A stretch of DNA of 64,000 nucleotides from CAZAKO01 sp964546145 (GTDB lineage: Bacteria > Fidelibacterota > UBA2242). Shown in pieces: positions 35,075 through 43,449 of this stretch. Numbering within the stretch: position 1 is the stretch's first letter; each line of letters begins with the position of its first letter. The DNA lies in assembly GCA_964546145.1 (NCBI GenBank), contig CAZJIU010000001.1, forward strand, positions 1-64,000. The letters run 5' to 3'. The position numbers and the translations under genes were made by a program. The notes under the pieces were generated by a model. The model ran no database searches. It had not been told where the DNA came from and saw only the letters and a program-made list of their open reading frames with translations.

Positions 35075-36145
35075 ATGAAGCAATCAACTCGAACGAAAGT
35101 CGGTTTGTTAATGCTGCTGATTTTTATCTCAGCCTGTGAGATTGCCGAAGAAAAGCAGGATACCGGGCTGGTGGGGATTTGGCATCGAGTGTATACGACA
35201 ATTGATGGAGTATCCTATGGTCTTGCAGCGACTGTCTACTTGAATTCGGATGGGACCGGAATGAGTGATGAAATTTTAGCGCCGGGGAATGAGGAGTATT
35301 TCCACTTCAATTTTTCCTGGGAAACAGCCGACAGTATCATTACAGTCAAAGATGAAAATGACAGTACGGTATGGACAGCGCAATATTTGTTACGGGGAGA
35401 CCAAAAAGTTGTCAAATTCAGCGGCTCATCGGGTGATCGTAGCAGTGAGGAGTTGTATGTGAAATATTCCGGTGACAAGGATGTCAATCTTGTCGGGAAT
35501 TGGGTTTTGGCTAAGCAGACTATTGATGCTGAACGGGCGTATAAACTGCAGCTGACGAAATTCTTTACCGATGGTACTGGAGAGACCTATTCAATAGGCG
35601 CATATCAGATTAATGATCTTTTTGATTTGCAATATGATACTACTCAAGATTTTGAGACCTTTGACTGGTCAACGACCGCCGATTATGTAATTATTACTCC
35701 TAATCAAGGAAGCCAGCCCAACCGGATAGCCCGGTATGTTATCGCTAATGAACAACTGGATGCCACTATCATTAACGAGAGTTCTGAGATAGAAGCGTAC
35801 ATGTTCATTAGAGATAATGGTGGCATAGATGAAGCCTGTCTGGGGACCTGGAGCCTCAGCTCGGTGAAAGTCGGAGATTTTTCTCCTTATAACCTTTCGG
35901 GCTTTACTCTGGAACTAAATGAGGACAGCACGGGTGTGTGGACATATGGATCAAAGGGCGGAGAATTTCAATGGTCGGCAAATGGTGGTTATATCTTTAT
36001 CTATGTAAAGCAGTTGGATAATTTCCTGAATATTGCTCTGGTGCAGAGCTATCAGATAGACGCTCAAGGTCTAAAGCAAGCCCTTGAGGAATTTCGTGGT
36101 GATGTTTGGATCAGAGTAGAATATACTTTTTTAAAAACCGGGTAG
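35075..36145 (+). CDS. Lipoprotein with three repeated lipocalin-like domains
   Basis: The 356-residue protein has a signal peptide ending in a lipobox (FISAC, C21). It contains three similar modules, about 32-130, 139-246 and 255-354. Each starts with a (G/L)xW motif (VGIW, VGNW, LGTW), followed by an LxxDGTG/LNEDSTG-type strand pair and a FxWxT/S-ADx-I-type strand. This is the pattern of the small lipocalin-like beta barrels common in FCB lipoproteins. The ligand and function are unknown. It is monocistronic in view of the converging neighbour at 36200. Confidence 0.65.
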   Translation: MKQSTRTKVGLLMLLIFISACEIAEEKQDTGLVGIWHRVYTTIDGVSYGLAATVYLNSDGTGMSDEILAPGNEEYFHFNFSWETADSIITVKDENDSTVWTAQYLLRGDQKVVKFSGSSGDRSSEELYVKYSGDKDVNLVGNWVLAKQTIDAERAYKLQLTKFFTDGTGETYSIGAYQINDLFDLQYDTTQDFETFDWSTTADYVIITPNQGSQPNRIARYVIANEQLDATIINESSEIEAYMFIRDNGGIDEACLGTWSLSSVKVGDFSPYNLSGFTLELNEDSTGVWTYGSKGGEFQWSANGGYIFIYVKQLDNFLNIALVQSYQIDAQGLKQALEEFRGDVWIRVEYTFLKTG

Positions 36146-36199
36146 TACTTTTTACAAAATTAATCTAGGCTGTTACAGTTATTTTCGAAGACGGACGCC

Positions 36200-36598
36200 T
36201 TAATTGTCTTTAGCCCCCTCATTGATCCAATCTTCAATTTGATTGATCTGAGTTGAGTTTAGTGGATTTAAACCATAAGGCATTCGTCCGCTGAGGACGC
36301 TCTGTTCTTCGGACGGTTTGGATACAGCTTCATATAACAGGCTATGATCAGCATCACCGGGTACTACTACTGGTCCATTATTGCTGGTGCCCGCCATTAA
36401 TGAGGTGTAGCTGGAGAGGTTTAGATTACCCGTAGAGGCGTCCTCACTAATGTGGCATGGGCTACAATACGTCTTGAAGATTGGCTCGGTATCGTGGGCG
36501 TAACTGACATAATATGTCTCATTTGAGCTACAGCTGATAATCAAAATAACGGTTCCAATTATACAGCCCAGAAAAGTCAAGGATAATATGTACTTCAT
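36200..36598 (-). CDS. c-type cytochrome lipoprotein (CxxCH)
   Basis: The 132-residue protein has a lipoprotein signal (IISC, C23) and one haem-attachment motif CSPCH (C45, C48, H49). A GRMPYG segment late in the sequence carries a methionine that could be the sixth ligand. The layout (HDTEPIFKTYCSPCH and a closing IEDWINEGA helix) is like the short cytochromes of the planctomycete-type PSCyt1 group. It would bind one haem and pass electrons or act as a structural haem protein in the periplasm or on the outer membrane. I choose ATG 36598 with GGAG ten bases upstream. It is last in the priA run. Confidence 0.75.
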   Translation of the reverse strand: MKYILSLTFLGCIIGTVILIISCSSNETYYVSYAHDTEPIFKTYCSPCHISEDASTGNLNLSSYTSLMAGTSNNGPVVVPGDADHSLLYEAVSKPSEEQSVLSGRMPYGLNPLNSTQINQIEDWINEGAKDN

Positions 36599-36612
36599 TG
36601 GGTTCTCCACAT

Positions 36613-37530
36613 TTATAAAAGTTGGGTTATACTGAAAGATGATATGGTGCCGGTGTCTCCCAGTCCGACGAATGCCAGGTCAAAATAGATTTTTCTTAGG
36701 TTTATACCAATACCAATAGATGAAGAGGCAAAGAAATTTTTAAGAGTTTCCTGGCCACGGATTTGAAAATGTCTGGTTGAGCTGCCCCAGCGCAGGAAAA
36801 AATAGTTACCGAGTAAAAATTCGCCACCAATTTTAGCCACATACTCAGCTTGGTATGCTTCGTGGGCATCAATTGATAGAATCATTGGCAGGTGCTCGAG
36901 TTTTTTAGAAATTCCAATCATAACCGTCGCTGGTACCCCCTCTTCGTCATTGGCGTAACCCTGCAGCAAAGTGCCAAAGTTATGGTAGCTAATCCCGATT
37001 GCCAGATTGTTGATTTCATCAAAATAATGTAACCCAAAAGAACCCAGCAGGGCTTTTGCGGTCAGAGCGTCCAGATTAGATTGGACATAACCGCAGGAAG
37101 CTCCGATACTGAGCCGGTGCGTAAGCTGAAAACCATAACTGAGTCGGAATGCCAGGTCATTGACTGAAAACGAACCTGTTTCACTACCGCTATAGTCTCT
37201 CTCGGTAAAAGAGCCGTAGTCAAGATATTGCATTAGTAGACCAATCTTGCCTTTTACGGGTGCTTTAAGAATGATGAAGCTGGTAGTGGAATAGATATCT
37301 ACTACAAAATTTGTGTAATTAAGCTGCCAGAGATCAGGTGAAAGCGGCAGAGTTGCGGGATTATATAGCAGTCCCGAGCCGCTGTTAAATTGGCTGGTGG
37401 TTGCTGAACCCATTCCCCAGCCCCGGGCATTGATGGGATGATTTAAGCCTTGGAAAAGTGCCTGTCCGCGACCCGGGCGATTGGTAGAGATAAGTAAAAT
37501 AATTGTCAGAAGGATGGCAGTTTTTTTCAT
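36613..37530 (-). CDS. PorV/PorQ-like outer-membrane protein
   Basis: The 305-residue protein has a signal peptide (about 1-22) and a GWGMGSATTSQF...GSGLLYNPATLPL segment, the start typical of the PorV/PorQ (UPF0164-like) barrels of FCB bacteria. The rest alternates hydrophobic strands and turns and ends in a hydrophobic strand, as expected for an outer-membrane barrel. In type IX secretion PorV acts as a shuttle for substrates; many relatives lie in organisms without that system, and no other Por genes occur in this window. It overlaps the upstream metallopeptidase gene by four bases (ATGA). Confidence 0.72.
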   Translation of the reverse strand: MKKTAILLTIILLISTNRPGRGQALFQGLNHPINARGWGMGSATTSQFNSGSGLLYNPATLPLSPDLWQLNYTNFVVDIYSTTSFIILKAPVKGKIGLLMQYLDYGSFTERDYSGSETGSFSVNDLAFRLSYGFQLTHRLSIGASCGYVQSNLDALTAKALLGSFGLHYFDEINNLAIGISYHNFGTLLQGYANDEEGVPATVMIGISKKLEHLPMILSIDAHEAYQAEYVAKIGGEFLLGNYFFLRWGSSTRHFQIRGQETLKNFFASSSIGIGINLRKIYFDLAFVGLGDTGTISSFSITQLL

Positions 37531-38423
37531 TTAGTCTGACTGACGATTTCTTCGTTATTCCACTTTTGGATGATTGTTTTGTTCCGGGCAACCTTGATAA
37601 AATAGACAAATACGGCCAACAATGGTAAAATTAACCAAATCATATTCTGAATGTCCAGGAGAAATATCCAACGATAGCGTTTTAAGATATATTTCTGCCA
37701 GAAAGAATCTAATTCGCCGAGTCCGATGCCAGTGGTCAGGAATAGACTCTGTTCGAAACTCCTGTTCTCAGATAATTTCTGAAAGAGGTTATGTAACACG
37801 CCAAAGCCGTAAACTTGGATCAGAAACTCAATCACTGTTGTGCTTTCGATATAGGCCAAACTGGCTTGCTGGCGATTATACTTCAGAAAATCGGATAGTT
37901 CCGTTAGTGGTATAATTCTGTTTTGGGCAATTGCCCGGGAGAGTAGAATACGGTCGGTTAAGTTAGACTCACCGGTCAAATAAACCGCGATCCCTTCGTT
38001 AAGCCAGGTAGGTGTGAGATTTAGTGGTACGACACTCCCCTGCCGTAGATGAACCAGTTCGTGGCGTACAGCCTGGCGGTATTCTCGCAGAGTCAACTGG
38101 TTTAAGTCCGGGGTTTTAATCAGGACAATTTTCTGGGGGAAAAGCGTAACGGCATTAGCCCAATTGGGCAACAGCGAGGCGGTTTCTTGCAAAAAGTCGT
38201 CTTGTGAATTGAATATTCTGAACTTTATTGGCTCGTGATCAGGACCAAAAACCTCGGTGTATTCAGGATTAGCTGCCTGCAGAACATTGAGGGTATAACG
38301 AGCAAGCTGCCGGGAAGATTTGGGATAAGTAATCTCTATATCTCCTTCAATCAAGTGCAGATCACTTGCCTGAAGGATGATCAACATTCCTAAAATAAAA
38401 ATGATGAGATTGTTTAATTTCAC
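37527..38423 (-). CDS. Membrane-anchored gluzincin-type metallopeptidase
   Basis: The 298-residue protein has a signal or anchor at the N-terminus (about 5-20), a zinc motif HELVH (H121, E122, H125) and a downstream NEG motif with E143 as probable third zinc ligand, as in MA-clan peptidases (Peptidase_MA-like). A hydrophobic helix at about 253-275 near the C-terminus would anchor it, with the catalytic domain outside the cytosol. Substrates are unknown. It overlaps priA upstream and the PorV-like gene downstream by four bases each, so it is translationally coupled to both. Confidence 0.78.
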   Translation of the reverse strand: MKLNNLIIFILGMLIILQASDLHLIEGDIEITYPKSSRQLARYTLNVLQAANPEYTEVFGPDHEPIKFRIFNSQDDFLQETASLLPNWANAVTLFPQKIVLIKTPDLNQLTLREYRQAVRHELVHLRQGSVVPLNLTPTWLNEGIAVYLTGESNLTDRILLSRAIAQNRIIPLTELSDFLKYNRQQASLAYIESTTVIEFLIQVYGFGVLHNLFQKLSENRSFEQSLFLTTGIGLGELDSFWQKYILKRYRWIFLLDIQNMIWLILPLLAVFVYFIKVARNKTIIQKWNNEEIVSQTK

Positions 38424-40864
38424 AGTAAGTCCAAAGGATCAATCTCGATTGAGACTTGAGCCTGGCGAGAAATTTTATTATATGTTTCGGAAGAGAGGAA
38501 GTTGGATAATATATTTCGCAGATGGGTACCGTTAGGATCGGTCTCTTTCCGGGATTTGATGATCATCATGTAGCGATAACGGTTCCTGATTTTACTTAAT
38601 GGTGCTGGCGTTGGACCCAGTATTTCCGTTTTCTTGTGCCGGGGTTGTAGGTACTGAACAACTTGCTGGGCAGCATCAACGACATGAGTAAGATTAGTAT
38701 CAGATACTAAAATAACGGCTAAGCGACTGAAAGGTGGATAATTGAGTGGATTGCGTTCGTTAAGTTCAAGAGCGGCAAACTTTGGCAAATTTTGCTGGAT
38801 GGCACAGCGTATAGTTGTGTCCTTGGGATTGAAGGTTTGTACGACAATTTCACCCTGGATTTCTCCCCGACCGGCTCGACCGGCAACCTGATAGAGTAAC
38901 TGAAATACCCGTTCCCGAGCCCGGAAATCGGGCATAAATAAACCAATGTCAGCATTCAATACCCCCACCAGCGTGACCTTCGGGAAATCGAGCCCTTTGG
39001 CAATCATCTGAGTACCGAGCATTATTTGAATCACGCCCTTTTCGAATTTTTCCATGACTTTTTGGGTAAATCCCTGCCGTCGAGTACTGTCTAAATCCAT
39101 GCGGACAATCTCACTGTTTGGGAACTTTTCCCGCAGGAAAGACTCGACTCGCTGAGTGCCATAACCGGGATATAAAAAGTGAGTGGACTGGCACCTCGGG
39201 CAGCTATGCGGCGGTAATTCGGATAAATTGCAGTAGTGACATAACATTTGCGAAGTGCTTTTATGATAGGTTAAAGTAATGTCGCAATTGCGGCAGCGAG
39301 GTGTCCAACCGCAATCCGGGCAGAGGATAATGGGGGAGTAACCCCGCCGATTCTGCAGCAGGATAACCTGTTCTCCCAGTTCTAACTTTTCTCGAATCTT
39401 TTTTAACAATAAGGCCGACACGGGGACATTGTATTCTCCAGTTTTTTGCCACTCTTCTTTCATATCTACAACGTGAATTGTGGCCGTTGGTGCCTCAGAA
39501 TAACGACTAGTCAGTTCGACCTTAGTGTATTTGCCGGTAGCAACGTTATAAAGGCTTTCAAGACTTGGGGTTGCCGAGCCCAGTACGACCGTCGCCTGAC
39601 ACTCCATCGCGCGGAGCAGGGCAGCATCCCGGGCATTGTACCGCGGCTCAGCTTCTTGTTGTTTGAATGAATTATCCTGTTCTTCATCAATAATAATCAG
39701 GAGCAGGTCCGGCAGGGGAAGCAAGATTGCACTACGTGCCCCGATGATGACCGGGTAGTTGCCGGCGCGAATATCTTTCCACAGCACATTGCGCTGGACA
39801 TGACTTAAGCCGCTATGCCAGATGGCAATTTTATCGTGGAATTCCCCTCGAAAACGGCTGGCGAGATGCGTGGTCAGGGTAATTTCAGGAACCAGTACAA
39901 GGACACGCCCTCCCTCGGCAATGACCGCGTGGATCAACTTTAAATACACTTCTGTTTTTCCGCTGCCGGTCACTCCCTGGATTAAAAAAGTTGTATATTT
40001 TCGGCTGCGGATTCCTTTTAGGATTGTGTCAAAGGCTTGATTCTGTTCAGTAGTCAACTGAATCTGTTTTTCTTTGAGATGGAAACTTTTCCAGAACTGC
40101 TCCACTGTCCTGTCGGTTACCGTAATCGAGATGTAGCCTTTGGTGTGCAGGGACTTGATTGCGGCAGCTGAAAAGCGAGTCAATTCAGTATTGGAAATTA
40201 ACCGGTTTTTAAGCAGGTGGTTGATTATTTCCCCCTGACGCGGGGCCTTTTTGAGTAGTGTCTGAATTTCGAGCAAGCGATTTTCAATACCTGGTGCAAG
40301 ATTGATCGTTTTTTCCAAATTACGGCGTTTTTCAGTGGCTTTAAAAATTGGTGTTTCGGTAATTAGCTTCAGCCTCTTGAGTTCCGTGATACCTTTTATT
40401 AGTACTGGTCGTTGATATTTAGCGGTCAGGCTCGATAGCAAGATTGAACCCTTTGCAGCGATTCGATGATAAAGGTCAGCATATGGTTCGGGAAGATTGT
40501 CAGGTTGGATATCCGTAACCATAAGTCGCCGTTTTTTATGGAGCTGATATTCTCGTGGGATCGCTGCAGCTAATGCCTTGCCAACCGGAGCTAAGTAGTA
40601 GTGTGCTAGTCTTAATAGAAAGCGAAACAGTTCATCCGGTATCAGTGGTTCTGGATCAAGAATTTCGTAAAGGTCTTTCAGTGCAACCGTTTTTGGCGGA
40701 ATGTTAGTAAAATTGATGACAAAGCCAATTGCCCGGTCATTCCGCAGCGGGGCTACTACCCGTTGGCCAGGAAAGGCGGGTAAAGCATAATCCGGAGGTA
40801 GCCGATAAGTAAATTCCCTCCTCGGTATTGATGGAAACACAATGTTAACGAATGTGTCTGCCAT
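38420..40864 (-). CDS. priA: Primosomal protein N' (replication restart helicase)
   Basis: PriA reloads the replicative helicase at stalled forks. The 814-residue length is slightly above E. coli (732). The protein has a 3'BD-like N-terminal domain, Walker A GVTGSGKT at 297-304, motif II DEEQ at 393-396, and a cluster of zinc-binding cysteines (CPDCG, CRNC, CHYC, CPRC). The fourth residue of motif II is Gln instead of the usual His (DEEH). A promoter with a very short leader lies just upstream. It shares a four-base overlap with the metallopeptidase gene. Confidence 0.96.
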   Translation of the reverse strand: MADTFVNIVFPSIPRREFTYRLPPDYALPAFPGQRVVAPLRNDRAIGFVINFTNIPPKTVALKDLYEILDPEPLIPDELFRFLLRLAHYYLAPVGKALAAAIPREYQLHKKRRLMVTDIQPDNLPEPYADLYHRIAAKGSILLSSLTAKYQRPVLIKGITELKRLKLITETPIFKATEKRRNLEKTINLAPGIENRLLEIQTLLKKAPRQGEIINHLLKNRLISNTELTRFSAAAIKSLHTKGYISITVTDRTVEQFWKSFHLKEKQIQLTTEQNQAFDTILKGIRSRKYTTFLIQGVTGSGKTEVYLKLIHAVIAEGGRVLVLVPEITLTTHLASRFRGEFHDKIAIWHSGLSHVQRNVLWKDIRAGNYPVIIGARSAILLPLPDLLLIIIDEEQDNSFKQQEAEPRYNARDAALLRAMECQATVVLGSATPSLESLYNVATGKYTKVELTSRYSEAPTATIHVVDMKEEWQKTGEYNVPVSALLLKKIREKLELGEQVILLQNRRGYSPIILCPDCGWTPRCRNCDITLTYHKSTSQMLCHYCNLSELPPHSCPRCQSTHFLYPGYGTQRVESFLREKFPNSEIVRMDLDSTRRQGFTQKVMEKFEKGVIQIMLGTQMIAKGLDFPKVTLVGVLNADIGLFMPDFRARERVFQLLYQVAGRAGRGEIQGEIVVQTFNPKDTTIRCAIQQNLPKFAALELNERNPLNYPPFSRLAVILVSDTNLTHVVDAAQQVVQYLQPRHKKTEILGPTPAPLSKIRNRYRYMMIIKSRKETDPNGTHLRNILSNFLSSETYNKISRQAQVSIEIDPLDLL

Positions 40865-40873
40865 ATCGTTTCA

Positions 40874-40902
40874 AATATACTCCGAAACAGCCCAATTCAC
40901 AA
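40874..40902 (-). promoter_or_regulatory. Promoter of priA, possibly giving a nearly leaderless mRNA
   Basis: On the minus strand TTGTGA (40902-40897) and TATATT (40879-40874) are 17 bases apart. Transcription would start near 40867, only about three bases before the priA ATG at 40864, and no ribosome site precedes that ATG. Confidence 0.5.
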
Positions 40903-40996
40903 GTTCCGTAGTGACAACAGCCAAAAGGAATTTTGCGAAATGTGGGCGAATTAACTTGGTGTTAAGGGTGTTAAAATAGGAAAGGGAGAATTGATA

Positions 40997-41440
40997 TTAG
41001 GCTTTAATAACCCAGAGTTTGATAGTAGCCGTAACCTCAGAGTGAAGTTTGACAGGAATGTCAAAAATACCCAGAGCTTTGATTGGCTCATCTAGTAATA
41101 TCTGGTGTTTATCGATTTCATACCCTTTCTCTTTTAATTGGAGGGCGATTTCCTGCGAAGTGACCGAGCCAAATACTCGATCTTCTTCACCCACCTGAAC
41201 CGGGATTGTCAGAGAGAGAGTTGTTAACTTATCAGCCAGCTTCTGGGCAGTTTTCAGTTCTTTATCTTTTTTCAATTCTTTGCGCCGGTTAATTTCCTGT
41301 AATCGTTTGATATTGTTCTGGTCGGCTTTGAGAGCCAATCCTTTAGGAATTAAGAAATTGCGGGCGAAGCCATCTTTGACTTCCAGTTCCGCTCCGCTTT
41401 TTCCTAGTCCTTCATGGTCCTGAAGTAAAATAACACGCAC
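40997..41440 (-). CDS. rplI: 50S ribosomal protein L9
   Basis: The 147-residue protein has the L9 start MRVILLQDHEGLGKSG and VKDGFARNFLIPKGLA, then the long connecting helix (about 40-75) and the C-terminal domain. L9 binds 23S rRNA near the L1 stalk. It starts with GTG 41440, preceded by GAGGAGATCACC. It is the last gene of the ruvB-rplI run, 26 bases after rpsR. Confidence 0.97.
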   Translation of the reverse strand: MRVILLQDHEGLGKSGAELEVKDGFARNFLIPKGLALKADQNNIKRLQEINRRKELKKDKELKTAQKLADKLTTLSLTIPVQVGEEDRVFGSVTSQEIALQLKEKGYEIDKHQILLDEPIKALGIFDIPVKLHSEVTATIKLWVIKA

Positions 41441-41466
41441 GGTGATCTCCTCTATCTCAAATAAGC

Positions 41467-41697
41467 TTAACTTTGGGTAACATCGAAGGCATAGGGTAAC
41501 AAGGCAATGTTGCGAGCTCGTTTGATGGCTTTGGTCAGTTCGCGCTGATGTTTAGAGCAGGTTCCGGTAATTCGGCTCGGGATAATCTTACCTTGTTCAG
41601 TGACAAAGCGCCGTAGCATTTTGTAATTTTTGTAGTCAATCTTTTCACTAGGATTTTCACAAAATTTGCAGATTTTCTTCTTGCTAATAATCGCCAT
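41467..41697 (-). CDS. rpsR: 30S ribosomal protein S18 (cysteine-containing form)
   Basis: The 76-residue protein has the S18 core IDYKNYKMLRRFVTEQGKIIPSRITGTCSKHQRELTKAIKRARNIALLPY in shape and length. The N-terminal CKFC pair and C in GTCSKHQ suggest the zinc-binding form found in many bacteria; forms lacking these cysteines are used by others when zinc is scarce. It lies between rpsF and rplI, the standard order, without ssb between rpsF and rpsR. Confidence 0.97.
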   Translation of the reverse strand: MAIISKKKICKFCENPSEKIDYKNYKMLRRFVTEQGKIIPSRITGTCSKHQRELTKAIKRARNIALLPYAFDVTQS

Positions 41698-41735
41698 ATA
41701 AATTCCTTTCTATCGTTAATAACAAAACGATCTGG

Positions 41736-42077
41736 TTATTCCTCATAGTTGTCGTTATCGGTTTGGGCCTTCGACCGTGGTTCCGGTTTCTTATCAAGGG
41801 CGATAGTGATATTGGCTAAAATATCCTGGTTGAGTTTCATCCAGGATTCGATCTCGCGATTAATTTTAGAGTTTTCAGATTCATACTGGATCAGAATATA
41901 GGTACCGTATTTCTGTTTTTCGATTGGATAAACCAGCCGACGCTTGCCCCAATCTTCTACTGTCAGAATATTGCCCTGCTGCTCATTAATCTCTTTTTTC
42001 AATGATTCAATGATACTATTGAGCTTTGCTTGTTCATAGTTGGGGTGAACAATAAATAGATTTTCGTAATACCTCAC
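41736..42077 (-). CDS. rpsF: 30S ribosomal protein S6
   Basis: The 113-residue protein starts MRYYENLFIVHPNYEQAKL and contains DWGKRRLVYPIEKQKYGTYIL, as in S6. S6 binds S18 on the platform of the 30S subunit, and the two genes are adjacent. The start is GTG 42077 with AAGGAGC at a good distance. The C-terminal tail beyond the fold is short and acidic. Confidence 0.97.
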   Translation of the reverse strand: MRYYENLFIVHPNYEQAKLNSIIESLKKEINEQQGNILTVEDWGKRRLVYPIEKQKYGTYILIQYESENSKINREIESWMKLNQDILANITIALDKKPEPRSKAQTDNDNYEE

Positions 42078-42139
42078 AGATTATGCTCCTTATGTTAAAT
42101 ACTGTCTTGATAGTTGTGCAATTAACAAAATTGTACTTG

Positions 42140-42751
42140 TCAGACCGTTGCCGCGGTAATACAAATAGCGTTGTGATTGTATTTATTCATGACCTGTTCA
42201 ATGTCACAAAAGAAAATTTCTTTTAGAATAGACTCGACTGTGTTTACAACCGATCGGACGGTTTGTCGGTCAGCAGGGTTAAAATGTGCCAGTACAAAGT
42301 CCTCGGCCGCAACCCCTTCGGTCTGGGGTCCGATTCCGAGCCGAATGCGGGGAAATGCTTGACTCGCGATCTGCTCATTAATGGATTGCAGTCCTTTGTG
42401 ACCACCAGCCGAACCCTGTTTTCTGATCCGGATTTTTCCCAAAGGGAGATCAATATCGTCATAGATGACCAGTAGGTCTTGAGGTGATAACCGGTAGCGC
42501 TTTAATAATAGCCGCGCGGCGACTCCGCTTTGATTCATGTAGGTGAGTGGCTTACATAAGCAGATAGCCAAATTGAGGTTATCGGAGTTCAGGATAGCCT
42601 CAGTGCGGAGATAATTTTTACCGGATGATCGTTGATTTAATTGGTAAGTTTCAAGCAGGTGGTCAATTACCATAAATCCAAAGTTGTGTCTGGTCTGCTG
42701 ATATTGCTTCCCAGGATTACCCAGTCCCATAATGATCTTGGAAACTTTCAT
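42140..42751 (-). CDS. pth: Peptidyl-tRNA hydrolase
   Basis: Releases tRNA from peptidyl-tRNAs dropped by the ribosome. The 203-residue protein has GLGNPGKQYQQTRHNFGF with N12 and catalytic H22, the KPLTYMNQSG motif, and the YDDIDLPLGK and GSAGGHKGL segments. I choose ATG 42751, which gives the conserved start; an ATG at 42790 would add 13 residues rich in Cys and Ser, unlike the family. It lies between rplY and rpsF, an order common in bacteria. Confidence 0.95.
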   Translation of the reverse strand: MKVSKIIMGLGNPGKQYQQTRHNFGFMVIDHLLETYQLNQRSSGKNYLRTEAILNSDNLNLAICLCKPLTYMNQSGVAARLLLKRYRLSPQDLLVIYDDIDLPLGKIRIRKQGSAGGHKGLQSINEQIASQAFPRIRLGIGPQTEGVAAEDFVLAHFNPADRQTVRSVVNTVESILKEIFFCDIEQVMNKYNHNAICITAATV

Positions 42752-42807
42752 CGGTCGCGAACTATTGCAGCTACACAGAAATCTAGTCATAATGAAAGAC
42801 TTACAAG

Positions 42808-43431
42808 CTATTCCTTTTCCTCTTTCTCCTCACCCTCTTCTTCCTCAATCTCCTCGGCGGGGATTTCCTCCTCGGCCGCTTTAGCGCCGGTAGCCTTGAC
42901 CACCGAGGCAATGGAGGTATTCAGAGGTGTCAATATTTCGATGTTCTCCATTTTAATCGCGGCTACGCTAATCGAATCCCCAATGTTTAGATTAATAATA
43001 TCAAGGGTGATTTCGTCAGGAATTTCAGTGGCCTTGCACTTTACTTCCAATTCCCAGAGATGCTGTTCCAAAATACCGCCAAATTCCCGTACTCCGATTG
43101 CCGAGCCGGTAAGCCGTAGCGGAACCATTACCGTAATTTCCTCTTTGAGAGTAATGCCCATAAAGTCGGCATGGACGATTTCGTCACTGACGGGATCGTG
43201 CTGGAGTTCTTTGAGGATGCATTTTTGTTTTTTTGTATTGATCTGGAGTTCGAAGATATGAGCATGAGCCTGAATTCCGGCTTTTAGCTCCTTTAAATCC
43301 ACGCTCAGTCCAATCGGTTCTTCTTGATGAAAATAGAAAATGGCCGGAATCTTGCCGGCGCGGCGTAATTGCTTGGTGGTAGTTTTGTGATAGTCACTAC
43401 GTAATTCTGATTTCAATTTGTATTCACTCAT
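42808..43431 (-). CDS. rplY: 50S ribosomal protein L25 (CTC/TL5 form)
   Basis: Binds 5S rRNA. The 207-residue form has the L25 domain (about 1-90) and the C-terminal beta domain of general stress protein CTC/TL5 (about 95-185), then a very acidic tail of Glu and Lys (about 188-207) that ends the protein. The N-terminal domain has the KQLRRAGKIPA pattern. It starts 18 bases after prs and is followed by pth. Confidence 0.95.
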   Translation of the reverse strand: MSEYKLKSELRSDYHKTTTKQLRRAGKIPAIFYFHQEEPIGLSVDLKELKAGIQAHAHIFELQINTKKQKCILKELQHDPVSDEIVHADFMGITLKEEITVMVPLRLTGSAIGVREFGGILEQHLWELEVKCKATEIPDEITLDIINLNIGDSISVAAIKMENIEILTPLNTSIASVVKATGAKAAEEEIPAEEIEEEEGEEKEEKE

Positions 43432-43449
43432 TCAAAAATCTCCCTTTAT

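Noticed and set aside
36613..37530. Evidence for a type IX secretion system
   Set aside because: Only a PorV/PorQ-like barrel is present; no other Por or Gld genes or C-terminal sorting domains were found here.
42641..43261. A 206-codon plus-strand frame rich in Ser
   Set aside because: It is antisense to pth and rplY; the Ser run mirrors the Glu-rich tail of L25.
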